Notes under the pieces: generated by a model
Database searches by the model: none
What the model saw: only the letters and a program-made list of their open reading frames with translations
What the model was told of the DNA's origin: nothing
DNA from: a bacterium HR37
GTDB lineage: Bacteria > Desulfobacterota_D > UBA1144 > Nemesobacterales > CSP1-2
Direction: 5' to 3'
NCBI GenBank assembly: GCA_002898375.1
Contig: BEIN01000004.1
Span: 56,467 to 120,466 of the forward strand
Length of the DNA: 64,000 bases
Translations under genes and position numbers: made by a program
Shown: in pieces, positions 44,361 through 53,364 of the stretch
Numbering within the stretch: the first letter of the stretch is position 1
Layout of the letters: every line of letters begins with the position of its first letter

Positions 44361-45542
44361 CTAGGGGTTTTGATCCTCTAGCAGTCTTATAAAGTTTTTT
44401 ATCATGCATTCTTCTGTAAACATGGACTTTACCATAAGCCTTCCGTTCTGTCCCATCTGTTTGGCTTTTTTCTCATCACTTAGTAGTTCCACTATGGTGT
44501 TAGCAATCTCATCTGTGTCCTCTGGATTTACAAGGTACCCTGTAATCCCGTGCTTTACCGCTTCTTTTGAGCCCCCATGTGCTCCTGCTATAATGGGTTT
44601 TCCCCTTGCACTTGCTTCTAATATCGCATTTGGTAGCCCTTCAACCTTATTGTTCCAGAACCTGTTTGGCATTATAAACACATCACACATATCGTAGAAG
44701 TCTATGGTTCTTTCATGGGTTATACCCCCCGTAAAGACCACGTGTTCCCCAACACCGTTTTCTTCTGCAAGTTTCTTAAACTTCTTTATGTATCTGCCTT
44801 CTCCTGCAATTACGTACTTGAGATCAGGAAATCTTTTAAGCACCTTTGGTAGTGCCTTTATAACCATATCCTGTCCCTTTCTTGGAAGTACCCTAGCTAC
44901 GGTAAGTAGGATCTTCTCGTTTTTGTTTATTCCAAGCTCTCTCTTTATGCTCTCGATGTTTTTGGAATCAGGCTCTTTATGGAGCATTTGATTCTCAACG
45001 CCGTTGTATATTACGGTTATCTTTTCCTCAGGAATGTTTATACTGCGCAGGAGTTCTTTCGTGTAGTTACTTACCGCCACTATTCTATGTGCATTTCTGT
45101 AGAGCCTTCTTATGGGGAATCTAAGCAGCAATTTGTTTATCTTATTGTCTAGAAAACAGGTTGTTATACCTGAGCCTGCAACACGTACTATGGGTTTAAA
45201 GTTAAAAACGGGGAAAAGTCCTCCAACCGCTTCAGCTTCTTCTGTTATGAACAGCACGGTTTCTGGCCTGTATCTTAGTATTGTTATTGAAAGAAAAAGA
45301 AACCCAAGCAGGTATTGCAAAAAAGGGATTTTCCTTACCCATGTTTTTCCAAGAAAGGGGATTCTTGTTACTTTGCAGTTCTTTAACGTTCTGTCTATAT
45401 CCTTATCCTTTCTTGAGTATCCGGGAGCAAGCACACAGAGCTTAAGTCCTGATTCAGACAGACCTTTTGCAAGCTTGTAGCTTGTTGTGGCAAGTCCTCC
45501 AAGGAATGGGGGGAACTCATGTGTGTAGATAAGAAGCCTCAT
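44361..45542 (-). CDS. Family 4 glycosyltransferase
   Basis: A GT-B glycosyltransferase of about 393 aa. The N-terminal domain opens with THEFPPFLGGLATTSYKLA, the pattern of GT4 enzymes. The C-terminal domain has ILLTVARVLPRKGQDMVIKA, YVIAGEGRYIKKFKKLA, NGVGEHVVFTGGI and EGLPNAILEASARGKPII with the E-x7-E motif. A weak AGGTG precedes the ATG at 45542; an in-frame GTG at 45548 is an alternative. It is cytosolic or peripherally membrane bound, probably elongating the surface glycan made by the neighbouring genes. Confidence 0.92.
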   Translation of the reverse strand: MRLLIYTHEFPPFLGGLATTSYKLAKGLSESGLKLCVLAPGYSRKDKDIDRTLKNCKVTRIPFLGKTWVRKIPFLQYLLGFLFLSITILRYRPETVLFITEEAEAVGGLFPVFNFKPIVRVAGSGITTCFLDNKINKLLLRFPIRRLYRNAHRIVAVSNYTKELLRSINIPEEKITVIYNGVENQMLHKEPDSKNIESIKRELGINKNEKILLTVARVLPRKGQDMVIKALPKVLKRFPDLKYVIAGEGRYIKKFKKLAEENGVGEHVVFTGGITHERTIDFYDMCDVFIMPNRFWNNKVEGLPNAILEASARGKPIIAGAHGGSKEAVKHGITGYLVNPEDTDEIANTIVELLSDEKKAKQMGQNGRLMVKSMFTEECMIKNFIRLLEDQNP

Positions 45543-45603
45543 ATTCACCTGTATTTGTTTTTATATTACACTAAATATAAACGAACTCAGAAGGGAGTGA
45601 GAA

Positions 45604-45846
45604 ATGGAAGATATTGCCTCTCAGTTGCTTAAGATACTGTGTACAGGTCTTGGTGAGGGACACACAAATACAGACAAGCTTACAAGGGAGATTCTCCTTT
45701 TAAATCCCGACAGGGATTATACCCGTACCAAGATAGAGGTTGTTGAGGCACTAAAGGAACTAAGGGAAAGTGGTCAGATACAGATAGTTACAGAAGGATG
45801 GGAGCTCGGACAGGAGCTTTTTTATATCTGTGCAAAGCGGCTTTAG
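45604..45846 (+). CDS. Small winged-helix-like protein, 80 aa
   Basis: Segments MEDIASQLLKILCTGLGEG, RTKIEVVEALKELRESGQI and ELFYICAKRL read as helix-helix-beta hairpin, with the helix spacing of a small winged-helix DNA-binding or DnaD-like domain. I cannot assign a family. AAGGGAG lies 7-8 nt before the ATG. It is divergent from the GT4 gene by about 60 nt and separated from the hydrolase gene by a hairpin-rich 212-nt gap. Confidence 0.65.
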   Translation: MEDIASQLLKILCTGLGEGHTNTDKLTREILLLNPDRDYTRTKIEVVEALKELRESGQIQIVTEGWELGQELFYICAKRL

Positions 45847-45899
45847 TTTGGTAAACCCAAAGCCTATTTCTGTAAAGATGTAAAGACCTCCACGGTAAA

Positions 45900-45920
45900 A
45901 AAATCCGAAAAGGATTTTAT
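45900..45920 (+). terminator. Candidate hairpin terminator after the small winged-helix gene
   Basis: AAAATCC (45900-45906), loop GAAAA, GGATTTT (45912-45918) form a 7-bp stem ending in T. The stem is AT-rich and the following bases are not a pure T-run, so strength is doubtful. Confidence 0.35.
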
Positions 45921-45921
45921 C

Positions 45922-45950
45922 TTTGCACAAAGGGCTTCTTTGTGTATAAT
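45922..45950 (+). promoter_or_regulatory. Promoter with perfect TATAAT for the LysM hydrolase, overlapping a hairpin
   Basis: TATAAT at 45945-45950 is preceded at 17 nt by TTTGCA (45922-45927), a partial -35 match. The spacer is filled by an inverted repeat, CACAAAG (45926-45932) with CTTTGTG (45938-45944). A second one, GTTTTC with GAAAAC, lies just downstream (about 45957-45979). The gene starts at 46059, so the leader is about 100 nt and structured. Confidence 0.5.
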
Positions 45951-46058
45951 TGGGATGTTTTCTTTTGGTCTTTGAAAACATCTCTTGAGGTTGGGGAAAG
46001 AGGTTTGTGCCTTGTGGAGGGGGTGGTTTTATAACCTGTTACCGGAGGAGGCTCTATC

Positions 46059-47555
46059 ATGCTGTCAAAACGCTCTTTCCTTTTCCCCTTTTTCCTTTTG
46101 TTTGCCATGACGGTTAACTCTATCGCTAACATAAGGTATGTGGTTAAGAAGGGAGACAGTTTGTATACCCTTTCAAAGAGGTTTGGTGTTTCTGTAGAAG
46201 ATATAAAAAGAGCAAACAATTTAAAAAGCAGCCTTATTAATGTGGGACAAAAACTTATTATACCTGTTTCTTCCACAAAAGGCATAACACCTTCCCGGGA
46301 AGAAAAAACAGAACGTGATAACTCCTTCCATATCAGATATGTTGTAAAAAAAGGAGACACTTTAAGTGAAATAGCTCAAAGCTTTGGTGTATCCGTAGCG
46401 GAGATAAAGCGGCTAAATGGAATCACAGGTAATATGATAAGAGAGGGTATGGTAATTAAGATACCTAGCTCTAGGGGTAAAGCTATATCTAGCTCTCCTT
46501 CCAATGAGGTTTTTGTTTCCAAAAGATATGTGGTTCAGAGAGGGGATAGCCTCTATACCATTGCAAAGAGGTTTGGAACAACCGTTAATGATATAAAAAG
46601 AGCAAATGGTTTAAACCACAATAGAATCAAGGTAGGGGATGTGCTTATACTTCCCGATGTGGAGGAGAGATTGGTTACCCTAGATCAGCATGTTCTAAGC
46701 AGAAAAGAGCCTTTTAAAAGCTCTCCTTCCTGGGGCAGTAGGTACGTGGTCTCAAAGGGTGATACCCTCTCAGGAATTGGCAAGAGGTTTGGTGTTTCTG
46801 TCTATGAGCTAAAAAGGGCAAATGGGCTGACCAGTGATAGTATAAGGGTTGGGATGGAGCTTGTTATCCCAGGGGTTTTTTTGGCTTCAAAATCTGAAAG
46901 CAGTGTTGGTTTTAGAAGATACACCGTAAAGAAAGGGGATACCCTTGCTGTTATAGCAAGGAGGTTTGGTGTTTCTGTTGATTCACTAAAGAAGGCAAAC
47001 GGGTTAAGTGGAACCTTTATAAAAGCTGGGCAGTCCCTTGTAATACCTGTTAAAGAGGACATGGTATATGGGGAAAAGAAGGTTCCACATACCAATGTGG
47101 AGAGCAGGGTAAGCGAGTACGATATAAGAAGTGCCATTATAAGTGTTGCAAAGAGGTTTCTTGGTGCCCCTTATAAATTTGGGGGGACGTCTGTACTTAA
47201 GGGTATAGATTGTTCGGCTTTTGTAAACAAGGTCTTTAGCTTCTTTGATGTTGAGCTTCCAAGGACAGCAAGGGATATCTACAAGGTTGGTAAGGATGTA
47301 GACAGAAGCGAGCTTACCATGGGGGACCTGGTTTTCTTTAGAACCTATGCACAGTATCCCTCCCATGTAGGCATATATATTGGGGACAGTGAATTTATTC
47401 ATGCCTCTTCCAGAGCCAAGCGTGTTACAATCGATAGCATAGATTTTCCATACTACAGAAAGAGGTTTATCGGGGCAAAGAGAATAGAGATTTCCAAAGG
47501 GGTGTTTTACGACGAGTTATCAAAGGAGTACAAGGGGTTTGAAAGGGGAGGGTAG
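46059..47555 (+). CDS. Secreted NlpC/P60 endopeptidase with five LysM domains
   Basis: A signal peptide (residues 1-23) is followed by five LysM repeats at about 26-69, 93-136, 157-199, 228-271 and 287-330. Each has the Y-x-V-x-x-G-D-x-L pattern and the repeated phrase KRFGVSV or similar. The C-terminal NlpC/P60 domain has the catalytic Cys385 in GIDCSAFVNKV, His437 in SHVGIYIG and a third residue His448 in FIHASS. Such enzymes cut peptide stems of peptidoglycan after LysM anchoring. Five LysM domains is at the high end for a Gram-negative enzyme. GGAGG precedes the start; no other wall gene is adjacent. Confidence 0.95.
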   Translation: MLSKRSFLFPFFLLFAMTVNSIANIRYVVKKGDSLYTLSKRFGVSVEDIKRANNLKSSLINVGQKLIIPVSSTKGITPSREEKTERDNSFHIRYVVKKGDTLSEIAQSFGVSVAEIKRLNGITGNMIREGMVIKIPSSRGKAISSSPSNEVFVSKRYVVQRGDSLYTIAKRFGTTVNDIKRANGLNHNRIKVGDVLILPDVEERLVTLDQHVLSRKEPFKSSPSWGSRYVVSKGDTLSGIGKRFGVSVYELKRANGLTSDSIRVGMELVIPGVFLASKSESSVGFRRYTVKKGDTLAVIARRFGVSVDSLKKANGLSGTFIKAGQSLVIPVKEDMVYGEKKVPHTNVESRVSEYDIRSAIISVAKRFLGAPYKFGGTSVLKGIDCSAFVNKVFSFFDVELPRTARDIYKVGKDVDRSELTMGDLVFFRTYAQYPSHVGIYIGDSEFIHASSRAKRVTIDSIDFPYYRKRFIGAKRIEISKGVFYDELSKEYKGFERGG

Positions 47556-47637
47556 GGTTTTATCCTTTTTTGCCCTTTGGGAAAACAATCCTTTATTTGA
47601 AATGTTTGGAGCCAAAGTATATATTACATACTGTTAA

Positions 47638-48534
47638 ATGGTTAAATATATAAAAGATTTTGAAACCTTTCTTGTTTCGGAGAGAAACTACTCAAAGCAC
47701 ACCGTGCGTGCCTACATCGGGGATCTTAACGAATTTCTCTCGTTCGTAAGAAAGAAAAGAGGAGTTGGAGAGGAAGAGGGGATTAATTTCTCTACCCTTG
47801 ATGACATTGACATAAGGGCGTATCTTGGGTGGCTTTATGGCAGGAACAAAAAGACCTCAATATCCAGGAAGCTGACATCGGTCAGGATGTTTTTTGAGTT
47901 CATGGTAAAGATAGGAGAACTTGAGAGAAATCCAGCCAAGCTTGTTCCCACCCCAAAGGGGGAAAAGAGATTGCCCTCTTTCCTAACGGTTGATGAGGTC
48001 TTTAAATTACTTGAGACTCCGACATCTGATAGTGTGTATGGAAAAAGGGACAGGGCAATACTTGAGCTTCTCTACTCAAGTGGGCTTAGGGTTGGTGAGC
48101 TTGTGGGGATAGACATGGTTAACCTGGATTTATCTGGTGGTGTGGTTAAGGTCTGTGGTAAAGGGGGAAAGGAAAGGATTGTACCTGTTACCTCAAAGGC
48201 GATAGAGGCAATAAGGGAGTATCTGAAGGTAAGAGAGAAATTTAATCCCAAAGGGGATTTTCTCTTTGTAAACTCACGTGGTGGCAGGCTTACTGCAAGA
48301 AGTGTAGCCAGGATTGTAAAGAGGTACTCCCTTTTATCTGGAATCGATAAGAACGTAAGTCCTCATGTTATAAGGCATACTTTTGCTACCCACCTTCTTG
48401 GAGGAGGTGCAGATTTACGGGCGATTCAAGAGATGCTTGGACATAAAAGCCTTTCAACCACACAGCGTTATACACACGCTTCAATTGAGAAGATAATGGA
48501 TGTATACGATAAAACTCATCCGAGGGCTAATTAA
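47638..48534 (+). CDS. xerC: Tyrosine recombinase XerC/XerD-type
   Basis: The protein is a full-length 298-aa recombinase. The N-terminal SAM-like core-binding domain is about 1-105. The catalytic set is complete: R151 (SSGLRVGEL), K175, H243 and R246 (SPHVIRHTFATHLL), H269 (LGHKSLST) and Y278 (QRYTH). In contrast to the island integrase it is intact. The order xerC-hslV-hslU is a known conserved arrangement, which supports the XerC (chromosome dimer resolution) assignment. The hslV start codon follows its stop directly. Confidence 0.93.
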   Translation: MVKYIKDFETFLVSERNYSKHTVRAYIGDLNEFLSFVRKKRGVGEEEGINFSTLDDIDIRAYLGWLYGRNKKTSISRKLTSVRMFFEFMVKIGELERNPAKLVPTPKGEKRLPSFLTVDEVFKLLETPTSDSVYGKRDRAILELLYSSGLRVGELVGIDMVNLDLSGGVVKVCGKGGKERIVPVTSKAIEAIREYLKVREKFNPKGDFLFVNSRGGRLTARSVARIVKRYSLLSGIDKNVSPHVIRHTFATHLLGGGADLRAIQEMLGHKSLSTTQRYTHASIEKIMDVYDKTHPRAN

Positions 48535-49068
48535 ATGAAGGGATTTCATGGAACGACGGTAGTCTGTATAAGAAAAAACGGGCGGGTTGCAATGGGTGCA
48601 GATGGTCAGGTAACCCTTGGACACACCGCCATAAAGCATACTGCAAGAAAGGTAAGGAAGATCTATAGCGGAAAGGTGGTTGCTGGGTTTTCAGGGGCTA
48701 CAGCAGATGCAATTACCCTTTTCGATAAGTTTGAGGCAAAGCTTGAGGAGTACAGGGGCAACCTCAAAAGAGCGGCTGTTGAGCTTGCAAGGGATTGGAG
48801 AACGGATAGGGTTCTTAGAAGGCTTGAAGCCCTTCTTGTGGTTGCTGATAGGGAAAGCATGTTTTTGATATCTGGAAGTGGAGATATACTTGAGCCAGAT
48901 GATGATATAATTGCAATCGGTTCAGGTGGACCCTATGCACAGGCTGCGGCAAAGGCACTTTTAAGGCACTCTGAACTTGATGTGAAGGAGATGGTTGAAG
49001 AGTCTCTTAGAATTGCTTCAGAGATTTGCATTTATACTAACGATAAAATAGTAGTAGAGGTTTTGTAA
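48535..49068 (+). CDS. hslV: ATP-dependent protease proteolytic subunit HslV
   Basis: HslV is the 20S-like dodecameric peptidase of the HslVU protease. The N-terminal threonine nucleophile follows the leader in [14 protein letters not shown] (T7 exposed by processing). The family motifs [10 protein letters not shown] and [12 protein letters not shown] are present, and the C-terminus ends VVEVL. Length is 177 aa. The gene begins at the base after the xerC stop and ends 1 nt before hslU. Confidence 0.97.
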   Translation: MKGFHGTTVVCIRKNGRVAMGADGQVTLGHTAIKHTARKVRKIYSGKVVAGFSGATADAITLFDKFEAKLEEYRGNLKRAAVELARDWRTDRVLRRLEALLVVADRESMFLISGSGDILEPDDDIIAIGSGGPYAQAAAKALLRHSELDVKEMVEESLRIASEICIYTNDKIVVEVL

Positions 49069-49069
49069 A

Positions 49070-50392
49070 ATGGGGAAGGAAGCTTTTTTTACACCACGTG
49101 AAATCGTTTCAGAGCTTGACAAATACATAGTCGGGCAGGAAAAGGCCAAAAAGGCTGTTGCGATTGCACTTAGAAACAGATGGAGACGCCAGCGTGTATC
49201 TCCGGAGCTAAGGGATGAGATAGCTCCGAAGAACATACTTATGATAGGTCCAACAGGTGTTGGAAAAACCGAGATTGCAAGGAGACTTGCAAAGCTTGCT
49301 CAGGCTCCGTTTCTTAAGGTTGAGGCATCGAAATTCACCGAGGTTGGATACGTTGGAAGGGATGTTGAATCCATGATTAGGGACCTTACGGATATAGCAA
49401 TTAAGATGGTAACCGATGAGGAAAAGCAGTCTGTAAGGGCAAAGGCTGAGGAGTTGGCAGAGGAGAGGATACTTGATCTCTTGTATCCCAAGGGAAAATC
49501 TGAGGAACATGCCTCCGGGGAAACGAGGGAGAAGTTAAGGAGGCTTCTTAGAGATGGCAAGCTCGATGAGAGGTATGTGGACATTGAGGTAACCTCAAAG
49601 AGTTTTCCCATCCAGGTGTTTACCCCTACCGGTGTTGAGGATATGGATATAAACATATCCGATATGCTGGGTAATATCTTTCCAAAGCGTACCAAGAAGA
49701 GAAAGGTAAAGGTTCCTGAGGCTATGGAGATCCTCATTCAAGAGGAGGCTGAGAAGCTTATTGATATGGACAAGGTGGTAAGGCTTGCAATTGAGAGGGT
49801 TGAGCAATCGGGAATAATCTTTATCGATGAGATAGACAAGATTGCCGGACGAGAAAGTACGGCTGGACCTGATGTCTCAAGAGAGGGGGTTCAGAGGGAC
49901 CTGCTTCCCATAATAGAGGGTTGCACTGTAAATACGAAACACGGTATGGTAAGAACTGATCATATACTGTTTATTGCTGCTGGTGCCTTTCACGTCTCAA
50001 AACCTTCAGACCTTATACCTGAGCTTCAGGGAAGGTTTCCTATAAGGGTAGAGCTTGATCCCCTTACAAAGGAGGATTTTCTGCGCATACTTACGGAGCC
50101 AAAAAACGCTCTTATTAAGCAGTATAAGGAGTTGCTAAAGACTGAAAACATTGAGCTTGTCTTTGAGGATGATGCGATAGCAGAGATTGCAGAGATTGCA
50201 ATGTATGTAAACGAAACCACAGAAAACATAGGGGCTAGAAGACTGCACACGATAATGGAAAAGATCCTTGAAGATATATCCTTTAACGCTCCTGATATGC
50301 CAAATGAGAGGGTTGTTATAGACGCAAAGTACGTAAGGGAGAAGATCTCCGATATAATAAAGGATAGGGATCTGAGCAGATATATCCTTTAG
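49070..50392 (+). CDS. hslU: ATP-dependent protease ATPase subunit HslU
   Basis: The AAA+ unfoldase partner of HslV has Walker [16 protein letters not shown] (60-74) and Walker [17 protein letters not shown]. An I domain (about 110-230) is inserted between these two motifs, as in the family. Sensor regions [20 protein letters not shown] and [13 protein letters not shown] are intact, and the C-terminal LSRYIL provides the tail that docks into HslV. Length is 440 aa. The gene ends 16 nt from the stop of the convergent chlorite-dismutase-like gene. Confidence 0.98.
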   Translation: MGKEAFFTPREIVSELDKYIVGQEKAKKAVAIALRNRWRRQRVSPELRDEIAPKNILMIGPTGVGKTEIARRLAKLAQAPFLKVEASKFTEVGYVGRDVESMIRDLTDIAIKMVTDEEKQSVRAKAEELAEERILDLLYPKGKSEEHASGETREKLRRLLRDGKLDERYVDIEVTSKSFPIQVFTPTGVEDMDINISDMLGNIFPKRTKKRKVKVPEAMEILIQEEAEKLIDMDKVVRLAIERVEQSGIIFIDEIDKIAGRESTAGPDVSREGVQRDLLPIIEGCTVNTKHGMVRTDHILFIAAGAFHVSKPSDLIPELQGRFPIRVELDPLTKEDFLRILTEPKNALIKQYKELLKTENIELVFEDDAIAEIAEIAMYVNETTENIGARRLHTIMEKILEDISFNAPDMPNERVVIDAKYVREKISDIIKDRDLSRYIL

Positions 50393-50408
50393 TAGTTACA
50401 GTTTGGAT

Positions 50409-51125
50409 TCAGACTTCGCTCTGCCAGATTGCCTTGCCGATGAAAAAAGGGCCTAACCTGCTTAAGTACTTAGATGTTTGCTTTGTTTTTCGCATAGCCT
50501 GTACAACACTTGAGAGGGGATAGAGTTCCTTTCCAAGTAGCCCTATAACAAAGTCGTTGTCGTTTTTATCGAGTCCAAAACACGCAAGTCTGATATCCCT
50601 TGCGTAACCGGCTCTGCCGTATTTGAATCCGATCCTTCCGTGTTCTCCAAGTATGGCCCTCTGTTCCTCCTCTGGCAGGGTCTCAAACCCTTTTATCCTC
50701 TGAAGGGGATACCATATTGCCCACGGCCATTCCTTATCCAGTATTCTTCTTCTGGGTTCCTTTATAAGTGCCTCTTCCAGATCGTTTTCATAACCAAAGG
50801 AGTACGTACGACCAAACATGGTGTATTCAGGTTTTAGAGTTAGATTGGTAAAAGGGGGCTGATTTAAGAAGCTTCTTAGGTAACCTATAAAAAATTCAGG
50901 GTTCTCACTCATGGTTACAATACCAATTCCATATGGATCATTTATATCCAGATAGAGCGCTCCTTCTATATCCGATTCCTTAAGTCTTTTTGTAACTTCT
51001 TCTGTATCCCTGCAGTTACCAAACGCCAGAAACTGTATAAACAACCTGCGGTTTAAAGAAATGGGTGTTCCATCTTTTCCTATACCCTTTTCACTTAAAT
51101 CAAGCTCACCGCTTTCTGCTCTCAT
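50409..51125 (-). CDS. Chlorite dismutase-family haem protein (Cld/HemQ-like)
   Basis: The 238-residue sequence fits the family: ALYLDINDPYGIGIVTMSE, WPWAIWYPLQRIKGFE, ILGEHGRIGFKYGRAG (H162 is the likely proximal haem ligand), and TSKYLSRLGPFFIGK. Family members include true chlorite dismutases and coproheme decarboxylases (HemQ); which activity applies depends on distal-pocket residues I cannot align by eye. AGGAGGGG lies about 10 nt before the ATG. The gene has its own extended -10 promoter and is divergent from the argB-argD-argF operon. Confidence 0.85.
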   Translation of the reverse strand: MRAESGELDLSEKGIGKDGTPISLNRRLFIQFLAFGNCRDTEEVTKRLKESDIEGALYLDINDPYGIGIVTMSENPEFFIGYLRSFLNQPPFTNLTLKPEYTMFGRTYSFGYENDLEEALIKEPRRRILDKEWPWAIWYPLQRIKGFETLPEEEQRAILGEHGRIGFKYGRAGYARDIRLACFGLDKNDNDFVIGLLGKELYPLSSVVQAMRKTKQTSKYLSRLGPFFIGKAIWQSEV

Positions 51126-51157
51126 GTTGTATTTACCCCTCCTGGAAGATGGATTCT

Positions 51158-51172
51158 TTTGGTTTGACCAAA
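51158..51172. promoter_or_regulatory. Perfect 6-3-6 inverted repeat in the leader of the Cld-family gene
   Basis: TTTGGT, spacer TTG, ACCAAA. It lies between the predicted transcript start and the start codon of the leftward gene, a position where a bound repressor would block transcription. Function is inferred only from symmetry and position. Confidence 0.3.
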
Positions 51173-51184
51173 TAGGTTCTATAC

Positions 51185-51193
51185 ATTATAACA
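51185..51193 (-). promoter_or_regulatory. Extended -10 promoter for the Cld-family gene
   Basis: On the minus strand TGTTATAAT, i.e. TG-n-TATAAT, is a perfect extended -10 element. The region about 17 nt upstream has no good -35, as extended -10 promoters allow. The gene starts about 60 nt downstream at 51125. Confidence 0.55.
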
Positions 51194-51216
51194 CACGAAA
51201 AACAGTGTGTGTTTTT
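51191..51216. repeat. Hairpin between divergent promoters
   Basis: ACACAC (51191-51196) and GTGTGT (51205-51210) are a perfect 6-bp inverted repeat around GAAAAACA, followed on the plus strand by GTTTTT. It looks like a small terminator but no rightward gene ends nearby. It may instead be an operator or a barrier between the divergent promoters. Confidence 0.35.
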
Positions 51217-51217
51217 G

Positions 51218-51245
51218 TTGAAAGAATTTTTATTTACTATATAAT
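51218..51245 (+). promoter_or_regulatory. Promoter for argB-argD-argF
   Basis: TTGAAA (51218-51223), 16 nt, TATAAT (51240-51245, perfect), 41 nt before the argB start. I see no ArgR box of the usual form. Confidence 0.65.
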
Positions 51246-51286
51246 AAACGATTTATTTTAACAGACCACAAAAACAAAGGGATTCT

Positions 51287-52168
51287 ATGAAAGAGTTAAT
51301 TCACAAGGCACAAACGCTGGTTGAGGCGCTACCTTATATAAGGGAGTTCTATGGTAAGACAATAGTTGTAAAGTACGGAGGCAGTATAACCGGTACGGAT
51401 CTTACCAACTTTGCCCGTGATATCGTGCTTATGAAATACGTTGGAATGCATCCTGTTGTTGTACACGGTGGTGGACCCCAGATTGGGAGTCTTCTTGATA
51501 GGCTGGGGATCAGCTCCAGATTTGTTGCCGGTCTTAGGGTAACTGATTCAGAGACCATGGAGATAGTGGAAATGGTTTTGGTTGGAAAGGTAAACCAGGA
51601 GATAATAACGGCGATAAATGCCCTTGGTGGAAACGCTGTGGGAGCCTCAGGGAAGGAGGGAAAGATAATAATTGCACGAAAGATGGATGTGTCAAGGTTT
51701 GCTCGTGAAAACGAAATAGACATACCCGAGGATACAGACCTTGGAATGGTGGGTGAGGTTGAGAGGATAAATCCCCATTTGATAAAGGTTCTTGAGGATG
51801 CAGGTTTCATTCCCGTTATAGCCCCTATAGGCTTTGATGAACAGGGAAGGTCTTATAACATAAACGCTGACCACGTAGCTGGAAAAATAGCGGGTGCCCT
51901 TAAAGCTGAAAAACTAATAATTCTTACGGATGTTCCTGGTATCCTGGATGAGGAAAACAGGCTTATCTCCTCTCTTACCGAGGCATCTGCAAGGGACCTA
52001 ATAAGGAGGAAGGTTATTTCTAAAGGGATGATCCCGAAGGTTATGTGTGCGATAGAGGCACTCCGTGAGGGTGTTCACAAGGTGCATATAATTGATGGAA
52101 GGGTGGAACATTCTTTGATTCTTGAAATCTTTACCGATGCAGGAGTTGGAACGGAGATAGTGCTTTGA
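51287..52168 (+). CDS. argB: Acetylglutamate kinase
   Basis: ArgB phosphorylates N-acetylglutamate in arginine synthesis. The amino-acid-kinase fold shows TIVVKYGGSITGTD, VVVHGGGPQIGSLLDRLG, the NINADHVAGKIAGAL substrate region and LIILTDVPGIL near the ATP site. A C-terminal loop MIPKVMCAIEALREGVHKVHIIDGR fits; it includes the GMIPK segment common to arginine-sensitive and insensitive forms. Length is 293 aa. The four-base overlap with argD (TTG inside the argB stop) couples the two genes. Confidence 0.97.
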   Translation: MKELIHKAQTLVEALPYIREFYGKTIVVKYGGSITGTDLTNFARDIVLMKYVGMHPVVVHGGGPQIGSLLDRLGISSRFVAGLRVTDSETMEIVEMVLVGKVNQEIITAINALGGNAVGASGKEGKIIIARKMDVSRFARENEIDIPEDTDLGMVGEVERINPHLIKVLEDAGFIPVIAPIGFDEQGRSYNINADHVAGKIAGALKAEKLIILTDVPGILDEENRLISSLTEASARDLIRRKVISKGMIPKVMCAIEALREGVHKVHIIDGRVEHSLILEIFTDAGVGTEIVL

Positions 52169-53364
52169 ATACCGAGACCGTAATCTCAAAGTTTCAAAGG
52201 TACGTTATAAATAACTACAGTCGTTATCCAATTGTGTTCGTAAAGGGAAAAGGATGCTGGCTGTGGGATATCGAGGGAAAAAAATACCTGGATTTTACTA
52301 CAGGAATTGCCGTAACAAACCTTGGACACTCTCATCCTGCTGTGGTTAAGGCTATAGGGGAGCAATCAAGGAGGCTAATCCATGTATCAAATCTTTTTTA
52401 TGTAGAGCCTCAGGTTGAGCTTGCAGAGATTCTGGTTAAGCATTCCTTTGCTGATAAGGTGTTTTTCTGTAACAGTGGGGCTGAGGCAAACGAAAGTGCC
52501 ATAAAGCTTGCACGGAGGTGGGGAAGGGTAAACGGGGGGAGATACAAGATAGTTTCTGCGCTTGGTTCTTTTCACGGAAGAACACTCGGTGCGCTTAGTG
52601 CTACAGGTCAGAAAAGGTATCATGAGGGATTTAAACCGCTTGTAGGGGGATTTAAGTTTGTACCATATGGTAAACTTGAACCTCTTGGTAAAGCGCTCGA
52701 AGACGATAAGGTATGCGCTGTTATACTTGAGCCCATACAGGGGGAAAATGGGGTGATAATTCCCCCTGAGGACTACCTGCCAGGTGTAAGGGAGCTGTGT
52801 ACAAAGAGAGGTGTTCTTCTTATATTGGATGAGGTTCAGGTAGGGCTTGGAAGAACTGGAAGGTTATTTGCCTACGAGCACTACGGGATAGAGCCCGATG
52901 TAATGACGCTTGCCAAGGCTCTTGGTGGTGGGATTCCTGCAGGAGCAGTACTTGCAAGGGAGGAGGTTGCCATTCATCTAACACCTGGCTCTCATGGTTC
53001 CACCCTAGGGGGAAATCCACTGGCAATGTTTTCAGGATGTGCCGTTTTACGTACTATCCTGGGTGATGGCTTAATTGATAACGCTGCCAGGATGGGTGAG
53101 TATCTTCTTGAGAGGCTAAAGACCCTGGGGAGAAAACACAAAGAGCTTGTAAAGGATGTCAGAGGAAAGGGACTTATACTTGGAATAGAGTTTAGAAGTA
53201 AGGAAGTGGCAAAGGAGATTACAAGAAGGTGTATGGAAAAGGGACTCCTTGTAATCCTTACCCAGGATAAGGTAATAAGGCTTCTTCCCCCGCTTATAGT
53301 AAGCAGGGAGGAGGTTGATTATGCAGTGGGAAAGATTCAAGAATCGTTTGGAGAGGTTTGTTGA
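52165..53364 (+). CDS. argD: Acetylornithine aminotransferase
   Basis: A class III PLP aminotransferase that makes N-acetylornithine. Motifs include [36 protein letters not shown], the PLP-Asp in [15 protein letters not shown] and the Schiff-base Lys in [14 protein letters not shown]. The start is a TTG (52165) with GGAG 7 nt upstream, overlapping the argB stop. Length is 399 aa. Broad-specificity relatives also act on succinyl-ornithine or succinyl-diaminopimelate, so a second role in lysine synthesis is possible. Confidence 0.96.
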   Translation: MNTETVISKFQRYVINNYSRYPIVFVKGKGCWLWDIEGKKYLDFTTGIAVTNLGHSHPAVVKAIGEQSRRLIHVSNLFYVEPQVELAEILVKHSFADKVFFCNSGAEANESAIKLARRWGRVNGGRYKIVSALGSFHGRTLGALSATGQKRYHEGFKPLVGGFKFVPYGKLEPLGKALEDDKVCAVILEPIQGENGVIIPPEDYLPGVRELCTKRGVLLILDEVQVGLGRTGRLFAYEHYGIEPDVMTLAKALGGGIPAGAVLAREEVAIHLTPGSHGSTLGGNPLAMFSGCAVLRTILGDGLIDNAARMGEYLLERLKTLGRKHKELVKDVRGKGLILGIEFRSKEVAKEITRRCMEKGLLVILTQDKVIRLLPPLIVSREEVDYAVGKIQESFGEVC

